From the NCBI GenBank assembly GCA_009885595.1, contig VFKJ01000913.1, positions 1 to 5,267 of the forward strand: DNA of 5,267 nt. The letters run 5' to 3'. Each line of letters opens with the position of its first letter. Positions within the stretch are counted from its first letter, which is position 1. A program made the translations under genes and the position numbers. The notes under the pieces were generated by a model. That model saw only the letters and a list, made by a program, of their open reading frames with translations. It was not told the origin of the DNA and ran no database searches. The DNA comes from Myxococcales bacterium. GTDB taxonomy: Bacteria > Myxococcota > Myxococcia > Myxococcales > Myxococcaceae. Shown in pieces: positions 1-5,153 of the stretch.

Positions 1-42
1 CTCGTTGCCGATGATCACCGCGCAGACGCCCCGCGGGTTCAT
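1..42 (-). CDS. 5' end of an unidentified gene (partial, leaves the window)
   Basis: An ATG on the minus strand begins one base after the TGA of the membrane-protein gene, and the frame stays open to the left edge, giving MNPRGVCAVIIGNE. The 1-bp spacing suggests translational coupling in the same transcript. The Shine-Dalgarno is weak (AGG about seven bases upstream), which fits coupling. The hydrophobic run followed by I-G-N resembles the first beta strand of caspase-like (peptidase C14) domains, which often start with a pattern such as A-L-V-I-G-N-x-x-Y. Fourteen residues are too few to assign a family, so the caspase idea is only a hint. The frame is also open upstream to about position 135, so a non-ATG upstream start overlapping the previous gene cannot be excluded. 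Confidence 0.45.
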   Translation of the reverse strand, partial: MNPRGVCAVIIGNE

Positions 43-43
43 G

Positions 44-382
44 TCAAGCCTGCGGGGTGTGCGAAGCCGCAGCGTCCATGCCCAGCGACTTGCGCAGCTC
101 GCGCAGGCGAAGCAGTTGCTGCCGCTCGCGGCCGTTCACCCTCGCGCCCAGGAGGAAGCGAACCAGGGCGTAGGTGAGGGCGATCGCCGAGAGGACCGCG
201 AAGGCCAGGGCGTACTCGGGGTTGGTGGTGGAGAAGTCCCACCACAGCTTCCCCGAGGTGCCCCCGAGGGCGACCACGAGCAGGCTGCTGACCGCCCCGT
301 GTGCGAAGTGGCGCGTGCTCTCCCGGGTCGAGAGGGACGAGAGGACGGCGTCATGCTCGGCGCGGAGGGGATCGGTCTGCAT
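44..382 (-). CDS. small two-helix membrane protein, function unknown
   Basis: A 112-residue protein of no recognised family. Residues 1-27 are hydrophilic and charged. A first hydrophobic segment covers about residues 29-48 (Gly/Ala/Leu/Val-rich, ending in Lys-Leu-Trp-Trp) and a second, stronger one about 57-79. A very basic tail follows (residues 81-98, rich in Arg, Gln and Leu, likely helical), then a polar end. By the positive-inside rule both termini should be cytoplasmic, with a short polar loop (Asp-Phe-Ser-Thr-Thr-Asn) outside. There is no signal peptidase site. The ATG lies 34 bp after the zinc-ribbon gene, with a TAAGG about 12 bases upstream as a modest ribosome site. It is probably in the greA-recG transcript. 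Nothing in the sequence indicates a catalytic role; a small anchoring or accessory membrane protein is the most that can be said. Confidence 0.75.
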   Translation of the reverse strand: MQTDPLRAEHDAVLSSLSTRESTRHFAHGAVSSLLVVALGGTSGKLWWDFSTTNPEYALAFAVLSAIALTYALVRFLLGARVNGRERQQLLRLRELRKSLGMDAAASHTPQA

Positions 383-416
383 ACGAAGATCGCCTTACCG
401 ACCTGCGCGCCACGCA

Positions 417-983
417 TCAAGCGTCGGGGTACGGAACTTCGTTGCCGCAGTCGCTGCAGCGAACCCCCGCCCTGGTGTTGGCGCCGCAGGCGCGGCAGCG
501 CACCTTGACGTCGAGCTCGCCGATCATCGTGCCCATCACCGCCACCACGGGCGCGGCGACGATCGGGAGCTTCATGCCGCAGCGATCGCAGAGGCTGCCG
601 GTCGCCTGCACGTTGCGGCAATAGCGGCAGGTGACGGGCCCATCGACGTAGGCGGTCCGCTGGCCGTCGTCGGGCACGCGATCTTCCGAGAGGTCGGCGA
701 CCCGCTCGATCGCCACGTCGCCCACGGGGGCCATGCCGGTGTGCTCGACATCGGGGGTCTGCTCGGGCGCGACGTTGACCGCGGCGAAGTGAGTGACCTC
801 GAGCTCGCCCATTTTTTCGACCGGCACGTCGCCCAGGCGATCGGGCACGGTGATCTCGAGGCCCTCGACGCGCTCCTCGCGCACGGGAGGCGGGCCCAGA
901 TCGCCCAGGCCTCCCAGATCCTTCCCGCAGACCTCGCACTCGACACCGAAGTCCTGCGTGTGCTCACAGACGGGGCAGATCAT
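417..983 (-). CDS. triple zinc-ribbon protein with acidic repeat linker
   Basis: A 188-residue soluble protein with twelve cysteines in three CxxC...CxxC zinc-ribbon knuckle pairs: C3/C6 with C16/C19, C119/C122 with C132/C135, and C163/C166 with C176/C179. The spacing inside each ribbon is about nine to ten residues, so each should bind one structural Zn. The first ribbon starts at the N-terminus; the other two are close together at the C-terminus. Between them lies an acidic, Val/Pro-rich stretch (about 30-115) containing three imperfect 18-19-residue repeats (41-59, 60-77, 78-96), each opening x-[LV]-E-x-T. A hydrophobic patch between ribbons two and three (140-154) is too short for a confident membrane helix. 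An in-frame TGA eight codons upstream and no other start in between fix the ATG. It begins 26 bp after recG. Such ribbons usually mediate protein or nucleic-acid contacts; no enzymatic domain is visible and the exact function is unknown. Confidence 0.85.
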   Translation of the reverse strand: MICPVCEHTQDFGVECEVCGKDLGGLGDLGPPPVREERVEGLEITVPDRLGDVPVEKMGELEVTHFAAVNVAPEQTPDVEHTGMAPVGDVAIERVADLSEDRVPDDGQRTAYVDGPVTCRYCRNVQATGSLCDRCGMKLPIVAAPVVAVMGTMIGELDVKVRCRACGANTRAGVRCSDCGNEVPYPDA

Positions 984-1009
984 GTGGCCCGCAGTGTAGC
1001 AGCCTCACC

Positions 1010-3559
1010 TCAGCCCACCCGAGCCAGTTTGAGCCGGCCTTCCCAGCGCTCTTCCAGCGCGCGCACCAGGCGCTGGTGTTCCGGGGCCTGGAGCTCGGGA
1101 TCGCGATCGACGATCGCCCTCGCCTCTTCTTGTGCGGTCGCCAGCAGCGCCTGGTCCCTCACCAGGTTGGCGACGGCGAGCTCCGGGAGGCCGCTCTGGC
1201 GCGTCCCCAGGAACTCGCCGGGCCCGCGGATCTCGAGATCGCGCTCGGCGATCACGAAGCCGTCGGTGCTCTCTTCCATCACGTGCAGCCGCTCGGCCGC
1301 CTCGGCGCTCTGGGCGTAGCCCGTCACCAGGATGCAGAACGACTTGGCGGCGCCCCGGCCCACCCGGCCGCGCAGCTGGTGCAGCTGAGAGAGCCCGAAG
1401 CGCTCGGCGTGCTCCATCACCATCACCGAGGCGTTGGGCACGTCGACCCCGACCTCGACCACGGTGGTGGAGACGAGGACGTCGAGCTCGTGCTTTCGGA
1501 ACGCGCTCATCACCGTGTCCTTCTCGTCCTGCTTCATGCGGCCGTGCAGCAGGCCCACCCGCGCCTCCGGAAAGAGCGCCTTGAGCTGGGCTGCGCCCTG
1601 GGTGGCGTCGGCGAGGTCGACCTTCTCGCTCTCCTCGACCAGCGGATAGATCACGTAGGCCTGGTGGCCCTTGCCCAGCTCGCTGCGCACCACGTCCCAG
1701 GCGCGGCTGCGGGCCTTCTCCGACACCACGTGGGTCTCGATGGGCGTGCGGCCCGGCGGCAGCTCGTCGATCACCGACACGTCGAGATCGCCGTACATCG
1801 TCATCGCCAGGGTGCGCGGAATCGGCGTGGCGGTCATCACCATCACGTCGGGGCGCACGCCCTTGCCCATCAACAGGTGGCGCTGCATCACCCCGAAGCG
1901 GTGCTGCTCGTCGATCACCACCAGGCCGAGCTTCTCGAAGGACACCGATTCCTGAATGAGCGCGTGGGTGCCGACCGCGACGCGCACTTTCCCCGAGGCG
2001 ACCGCGGCGCGCTGGGCGGCCTTCACCTTCGCGGTGCCGCTGCCGGTGACCAGCGCCACCTCGACGCCCAGGGGCGCCAGCCACTTCTGGAAGGTGCGGT
2101 AGTGCTGCTCGGCGAGGATCTCGGTGGGGGCCATCACCGCCACCTGGTAGCCGTTCTCGACCGCCACGGCCGCGGCCACCAGCGCCACCGCGGTCTTGCC
2201 GCTGCCCACGTCTCCCTGCAGCAGCCGGTTCATCGGCTCGGGCCGCGCCATGTCGCGCGCGACCTGCGAGACCACCCGCTGCTGGGCGCCAGTCAGGGTG
2301 AAGGGCAACAGCGCCTTGGCCTGGTCCAGCCGCTGGGCCGAGACGTCGAAGGCGATGCCCGGCTGCACCTTCACCCCGCGCCGCCGCAGCGCCATGCCCA
2401 GCTGGAGGAAGAAGAGCTCGTCGAAGGCAAGCCGCTGGTGCGCGGGCGAGGTGTGCGAATCGAGCGCGTCGAGCCTCGCGTCACCGGGAGGGAAGTGGAG
2501 GTAGCGCAGCGCCTCGCCCAGCCCGAGCAGCTTCAGGCGATCGCGCAGCGCCTCGGGGAGCGGCTCTTCGATGGAGCTGGCGAACTTGTCGGCCACCCGG
2601 AAGGCGAGCTCGCGCAGGGAGCGCTGCTCGTGCCGCTCGAACCCCGGGTACACCGGGACGATGCGGTTGAAGTGGATGGGCGAGGTCTCGACGTCGTCGG
2701 CGGGTTCGATCTCGGGGTGCGGCATCTCCCAGCCGAAGTTGGTGGCCCTCGCCTCGCCGCTGACGACGAGCCGCTTGCCGATGGGAAACCGCGCCTTGAG
2801 CCAGGGCCCGGTCTGGAAGAACACCGCGGCGATGCTGCCGGAGCTGTCGGCGAGCACCGCGCGGAACTGCCGGCGGCCGCGCCCGAAGCTGTCTTCCGCG
2901 CGGCGGACCTCGGCGATGATCGTGCCGCGCTCGCCCGAGGTGAGCTGGGCGATCTTCTTGAGGGTGCGGCGATCTTCGTACACGCGCGGCAGCAGGAAGA
3001 GGACGTCTCCGGTGCGCTGCAGCCCCTTCTTGTTGAGCAGCCCGACCAGGCGCGGGTTGATGCGCCAGCCGACGAGCTTGAGCGGGGTGGCGAGCGGGCC
3101 CGAGGTGGGGGCGATGCTGAGCATGCGCGCCTCTTCGGAGGGCTCCTCGGTGGCGGCGGCTTTCTTCTTCCGGGTCTTCTTCGGGCTTACCTCTCCTTGC
3201 GCAGCGGGGAGAGGTTCGGCCCTCGACTCCGCTCGGGCTGAACGGATTGGGCCGGTTCCGTTCACGCCGAGCGGAGTCGAGGCGCCCGTTTCACCAGGCA
3301 TGAGTCCTTCCTCTTTGAGCACCTGCCCCACCCGCCGAATCGACGCCTTGCGCACCTCGAGCTCACTCGAGTCGATGCGCTCCAGCTCGGCCTCGAGCAC
3401 CGCGAGCCGCGCCTTCGCCAGGGTCGGGCGGGCGCGCTCCACCGCCGCGGCGAGCGTGGTGCGCAGGCCCTTCACCGAGCGCAGATTGGCGAAGTCGCGC
3501 GCGCCGGCAAAGCGCAGCGGGCCCAGCAATGAGTCCAGCGGGTGCGGGCTAGGCGACAT
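1010..3559 (-). CDS. recG: ATP-dependent DNA helicase RecG
   Basis: RecG is a superfamily 2 helicase that regresses stalled replication forks, branch-migrates Holliday junctions and unwinds R- and D-loops. The order seen is: an N-terminal extension (1-150); a wedge/OB-type region (about 155-300) with the family-like run F-L-L-P-R-V-Y-E-D-R-R (188-198); Walker A GDVGSGKT (449-456); motif Ia APTEILAEQH (477-486); the DEQH box (550-553); TATPIPRT (576-583); motifs V-VI, STTVVEVGVDVPNAS (697-711) and QLRGRVGRG (728-736); and the C-terminal RGPGEFLGTRQSG (778-790) near the TRG region. All catalytic motifs are intact. At 849 residues it is about 155 longer than E. coli RecG (693), all at the N-terminus. 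Residues 1-88 look helical and 93-124 are encoded by palindromic elements. The ATG overlaps the 3' end of greA by 11 bp, and a GAGG directly abuts it, too close for a normal ribosome site, so translational coupling to greA is likely. Confidence 0.97.
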   Translation of the reverse strand: MSPSPHPLDSLLGPLRFAGARDFANLRSVKGLRTTLAAAVERARPTLAKARLAVLEAELERIDSSELEVRKASIRRVGQVLKEEGLMPGETGASTPLGVNGTGPIRSARAESRAEPLPAAQGEVSPKKTRKKKAAATEEPSEEARMLSIAPTSGPLATPLKLVGWRINPRLVGLLNKKGLQRTGDVLFLLPRVYEDRRTLKKIAQLTSGERGTIIAEVRRAEDSFGRGRRQFRAVLADSSGSIAAVFFQTGPWLKARFPIGKRLVVSGEARATNFGWEMPHPEIEPADDVETSPIHFNRIVPVYPGFERHEQRSLRELAFRVADKFASSIEEPLPEALRDRLKLLGLGEALRYLHFPPGDARLDALDSHTSPAHQRLAFDELFFLQLGMALRRRGVKVQPGIAFDVSAQRLDQAKALLPFTLTGAQQRVVSQVARDMARPEPMNRLLQGDVGSGKTAVALVAAAVAVENGYQVAVMAPTEILAEQHYRTFQKWLAPLGVEVALVTGSGTAKVKAAQRAAVASGKVRVAVGTHALIQESVSFEKLGLVVIDEQHRFGVMQRHLLMGKGVRPDVMVMTATPIPRTLAMTMYGDLDVSVIDELPPGRTPIETHVVSEKARSRAWDVVRSELGKGHQAYVIYPLVEESEKVDLADATQGAAQLKALFPEARVGLLHGRMKQDEKDTVMSAFRKHELDVLVSTTVVEVGVDVPNASVMVMEHAERFGLSQLHQLRGRVGRGAAKSFCILVTGYAQSAEAAERLHVMEESTDGFVIAERDLEIRGPGEFLGTRQSGLPELAVANLVRDQALLATAQEEARAIVDRDPELQAPEHQRLVRALEERWEGRLKLARVG
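3189..3215. repeat. short palindrome (8-bp perfect arms) inside recG
   Basis: ACCTCTCC (3189-3196) pairs perfectly with GGAGAGGT (3208-3215). On the plus strand three further pairs including two G-U can form, leaving a 5-base loop. It lies six bases from a larger palindrome and encodes RecG residues about 115-124 (PLPAAQGE) without a stop or frame change. Arms of the type CCTCTCC/GGAGAGG are reminiscent of short dispersed palindromes seen in many GC-rich proteobacterial genomes; that it belongs to such a family is an inference, because only one copy is visible here. Confidence 0.6.
3221..3282. repeat. 62-bp REP/MITE-like palindromic element inside recG
   Basis: Two 25-bp arms (3221-3245 and 3258-3282) are inverted copies with 23 of 25 positions matching; the only differences are a GC/CG swap at arm positions 17-18. 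The 12-bp spacer is 3246-3257. The arm core is CTCGACTCCGCTCGG followed by TGAACGG. Cores of this kind (CTCGACTCCGCTCGG... GAACGG) resemble dispersed extragenic palindromes known in many bacteria, but here the element is inside a gene. It is read in frame as RecG residues about 93-113 (ASTPLGVNGTGPIRSARAESR region), a flexible polar stretch with no stop codon. The element is predicted to form a strong hairpin in either strand of DNA and in the recG mRNA. Confidence 0.8.
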
Positions 3560-4037
3560 CCTCGAAGTCGACCGAGAGCACTTCGTACTCCCGGGCGCCC
3601 CCCGGGCTCAGAATGGTCACCACGTCGCCGACCAGCTTGCCGATGAGGCCGCGCGCGACGGGCGAGTTGACCGAGATCCACCGCTTCTTCAGATCGGCCT
3701 CGAACTCGCCGACGATCCGGTAGCCGACCTTCTTCTCGTTCTCGAGATCGAGCAGCTCCACCGAGGCGCCGAACAGCACCTTCTTCTGGCCCTTGAAGGC
3801 GACCACGTCGATCACCTCGGCCCCACCGATCCAGGCGTTGAGGGTGAGGATGCGGCCCTCGATGTAGCCCTGCTTCTCCTTGGCGGCGTGGTACTCGGCG
3901 TTCTCGCGCAGATCGCCGTGCGCGCGCGCGATGCCGATCTCCTGGGAGATCTTGGGCCGCTCGATGTTCTCGAGGTGCTTGATCTCCTCCTGCATCTTCC
4001 TCAGGCCGGCAGCGGTGGTGGGGAACCGATCAGACAT
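3549..4037 (-). CDS. greA: transcription elongation factor GreA
   Basis: GreA enters the secondary channel of backtracked RNA polymerase and stimulates cleavage of the extruded RNA 3' end, restarting stalled complexes. The 162-residue length is normal for the family (about 158). Residues 1-75 form the N-terminal coiled coil. At its tip is the signature GDLRENAEYHAAKE (41-54), with the two acidic residues D42 and E45 that help hold the catalytic Mg, corresponding to D41/E44 in E. coli. Residues about 80-162 are the FKBP-like C-terminal domain that docks on polymerase, with the family motif SPVARGLIGKLVGD (125-138). The ATG is well supported by an AAAGGAAG Shine-Dalgarno five bases upstream. 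greA is first in a minus-strand run and its stop lies inside the recG start region, so the two are probably co-transcribed and co-translated. GreB is less likely given the neighbourhood and length, but the two are close paralogues. Confidence 0.96.
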   Translation of the reverse strand: MSDRFPTTAAGLRKMQEEIKHLENIERPKISQEIGIARAHGDLRENAEYHAAKEKQGYIEGRILTLNAWIGGAEVIDVVAFKGQKKVLFGASVELLDLENEKKVGYRIVGEFEADLKKRWISVNSPVARGLIGKLVGDVVTILSPGGAREYEVLSVDFEDVA

Positions 4038-4122
4038 CGTGACTTCCTTTTGAGCGACGAAAGGCGAGAACCGAAGCGGCGGACCGTAGCGGACAGTACC
4101 TCGTCGGGTCTAGCGTGCGCTG
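4038..4122. promoter_or_regulatory. divergent intergenic promoter region (greA / FHA gene)
   Basis: These 85 bp separate two genes transcribed away from each other, so they must hold the promoters of both unless transcription comes from further off. For greA a weak sigma-70-like pair can be proposed on the minus strand: TAGACC (4107-4112) and TACGGT (4083-4088) with an 18-bp spacer, giving a start near 4076 and a leader of roughly 39 bases ending in the AAAGGAAG ribosome site. For the FHA gene only a poor TAGCGT (4111-4116) lies about seven bases before the GTG, with CGGACA (4090-4095) as a possible but closely spaced -35. The location is solid; the specific boxes are weak inferences. Confidence 0.45.
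4079..4098. repeat. 10-bp tandem direct repeat in the greA/FHA promoter region
   Basis: GCGGACCGTA (4079-4088) is followed immediately by GCGGACAGTA (4089-4098), nine of ten bases identical. The period is about one turn of DNA, so a protein could contact both copies on the same face. The first copy covers the proposed greA -10 box, which would make it a plausible operator, but no regulator can be named from the sequence. Chance duplication remains possible because the unit is short. Confidence 0.5.
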
Positions 4123-4674
4123 GTGCTGTCCGTGAAGGAACTCAGAGGCCTCGCGACTCGTTTTTCCCCGAAGCAGTTTCGCGAGCAGATGGGCCCGTTC
4201 GTGCTGGTGCAGCAGCCGCCCCAGCTCGCCTCCGGCACCCCCTCTACCCAGTCGATGGGTCTGCCTTCGAATGTGCACCGCACCACCGTGGCCAAGCCCG
4301 AGAAGGTGTCCGCCGGAGCGCTGGGCCTGTTGTTCCAGTTCGACGAGCTCGTGGTGGCGTCCGTGCCTCCGCTGCACGGCGTCGACCAGCTGACGGTGGG
4401 CCGCCAGCCCGACAGCGACCTGGTGCTCGACGATCCATCCGTGTCGAAGACGCACGCGCTGTTGCGGTGGGATGAGGCGAATCAGCGCTGCTCGATCCAG
4501 GATCTCGGCTCGACCAATGGCACCTTCCTCAACGCGAGCGTGCGGCTGCGACGCGAGACGACCCTCAAAGACGGCGACATCCTGTCGTTCGGAGAGGTGC
4601 AGTACTGGTTTCTCCTGACGGCGACCCTGCACGAGAAGCTGAAGAAGGAAGCCGCGCGCGGCTTCGGGGTCTGA
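4123..4674 (+). CDS. FHA-domain protein (phosphothreonine-binding)
   Basis: A 183-residue protein with a C-terminal forkhead-associated domain at about residues 70-167. The signature residues are present: G93-R94 at the first loop (LTVGRQPDSDLVL), S108-x-x-H111 (SVSKTH) and the D-L-G-S-T-N-G-T-F-L run with S130, N132 and G133. These positions contact phosphothreonine in known FHA domains, so binding competence is expected. Residues 1-35 form a separate conserved-looking segment (KELRGLATRFSPKQFREQMG) that I recall as typical of stand-alone myxobacterial FHA proteins. The stretch 35-65 is a Pro/Ser/Thr-rich linker. There is no membrane segment or second catalytic domain, so it is probably a cytoplasmic adaptor reading Ser/Thr kinase phosphorylation. 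The start is a GTG; an in-frame TAG lies 12 bases upstream, and a second GTG at 4132 is the only nearby alternative. Neither has a recognisable Shine-Dalgarno, so a leaderless message is possible. Confidence 0.9.
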   Translation: MLSVKELRGLATRFSPKQFREQMGPFVLVQQPPQLASGTPSTQSMGLPSNVHRTTVAKPEKVSAGALGLLFQFDELVVASVPPLHGVDQLTVGRQPDSDLVLDDPSVSKTHALLRWDEANQRCSIQDLGSTNGTFLNASVRLRRETTLKDGDILSFGEVQYWFLLTATLHEKLKKEAARGFGV

Positions 4675-4685
4675 ATCACCCTTCA

Positions 4686-4701
4686 TGGTCTGAGGGTTGC
4701 A
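4686..4701 (+). promoter_or_regulatory. candidate sigma-54 (-24/-12) promoter
   Basis: TGGTCTGAGGGTTGCA matches the sigma-54 consensus TGGCACG-N4-TTGCW at TGG, the following G and all of TTGCA, with the invariant GG and GC separated by exactly ten bases; only the CAC triplet differs. It lies 12 bases after the FHA stop and points at the small membrane-protein gene. Transcription would start near 4711-4712, leaving a leader of about 37 bases that contains the ribosome site. Sigma-54 with enhancer-binding activators is used heavily in myxobacteria. No activator site was recognised upstream, where such a site would fall in the FHA gene. Confidence 0.5.
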
Positions 4702-4736
4702 GCCTCGCCCCGCGGGACACGCAGCACTTCGTCCTC

Positions 4737-4742
4737 GGAGGA
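4737..4742 (+). promoter_or_regulatory. strong Shine-Dalgarno for the 119-residue membrane protein
   Basis: GGAGGA, extended to GGAGGAAG, sits six bases before the ATG at 4749. It is the strongest ribosome site in the window and fixes that start over any other candidate. Confidence 0.85.
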
Positions 4743-4748
4743 AGAACC

Positions 4749-5108
4749 ATGGAACCGCAAAACTACGTCGAAGGTGGAGATAACCGCCCGATCGCAGAGT
4801 CAGGCGAATATTCCTCGAAGCGCGAGGGCAAGGTGGCCCGCGCCATCGAGCAGCAGACCGCGAAGATCCCCTCTGACCTGTTTCTCTGGGCCGCGGGGGC
4901 GTCGATCATCGGCTCACTCATCTACCAGGCGATCGGCACGTTCGGAGGCCGCGCGGTGCAGATGAAGCAGCTGGTCAAGCCCACGCGCGTTCCGACGGCG
5001 CAGTTCGTCGGCATGTGGGCGCCGACGTTCTTGATCCTGGGGCTCTACAACAAGCTGGTGAAGGTGGCCGGCTCGGACCGGTTCGATCGGAGCAGCTCGA
5101 CGTACTGA
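4749..5108 (+). CDS. small two-helix membrane protein, conserved hypothetical type
   Basis: A 119-residue protein. Residues 1-40 are polar and charged (KREGKVARAIEQQTAKIPSD), followed by a first hydrophobic helix at about 43-63 (LFLWAAGASIIGSLIYQAIG), a basic loop around 68-80 and a second helix at about 85-101 (FVGMWAPTFLILGLY). The tail is NKLVKVAGSDRFDRSSSTY. The patterns T-A-K-I-P-S-D-x-F-L-W-A and L-G-L-Y-N-K-L-V-K recall a family of small hypothetical membrane proteins known from several phyla; I cannot name a function. The first 22 codons are enriched in A/T-ending codons (GAA, CAA, GGT, GGA, GCA, TCA, TAT), unlike the rest of the gene, which together with the strong Shine-Dalgarno suggests an open, efficiently translated start. 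A candidate sigma-54 promoter precedes it. It ends 24 bp before the stop of the convergent E2 gene. Confidence 0.85.
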   Translation: MEPQNYVEGGDNRPIAESGEYSSKREGKVARAIEQQTAKIPSDLFLWAAGASIIGSLIYQAIGTFGGRAVQMKQLVKPTRVPTAQFVGMWAPTFLILGLYNKLVKVAGSDRFDRSSSTY

Positions 5109-5125
5109 GCGACCCGCCAGTGAAA

Positions 5126-5153
5126 CTCCTCGTCAGACCATGTCGACGAGGAG
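5126..5153 (-). terminator. candidate intrinsic terminator of the E2 gene
   Basis: On the minus strand CTCCTCGTC (5153-5145) and GACGAGGAG (5134-5126) make a perfect 9-bp stem, six of nine pairs being G-C, with a 10-base loop, followed by TTTCACTGG. The stem spans the stop codon of the E2 fragment. The T tract is only three long, so it is a weak terminator at best. Read on the plus strand the same hairpin lies 17 bases after the membrane-protein stop, without a T run, and might serve both convergent genes. Confidence 0.4.

Noticed and set aside
174..1319. Plus-strand open frame of 381 codons over the zinc-ribbon and membrane genes
   Set aside because: It is antisense to genes with conserved Cys motifs and membrane segments; composition is that of a high-GC shadow frame.
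1076..3241. Long plus-strand open frame of 721 codons antisense to recG
   Set aside because: It is a shadow of recG in GC-rich DNA: the translation is His/Leu/Gly/Arg-biased with no recognisable domain, while the opposite strand has complete RecG motifs.
2571..4475. Long plus-strand open frame of 634 codons crossing recG, greA and the FHA gene
   Set aside because: It runs antisense to two clear genes and out of frame through a third, with Ser/Arg-rich composition; no single protein could explain it.
4030..4686. Minus-strand open frame antisense to the FHA gene
   Set aside because: It covers the clear FHA signature on the other strand and overlaps the greA start; no domain is recognisable in its translation.
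4678..4697. Possible hairpin ACCCT...AGGGT after the FHA gene as a terminator
   Set aside because: The stem is only five pairs with a 10-base loop and no T run follows; it also overlaps the candidate sigma-54 promoter.
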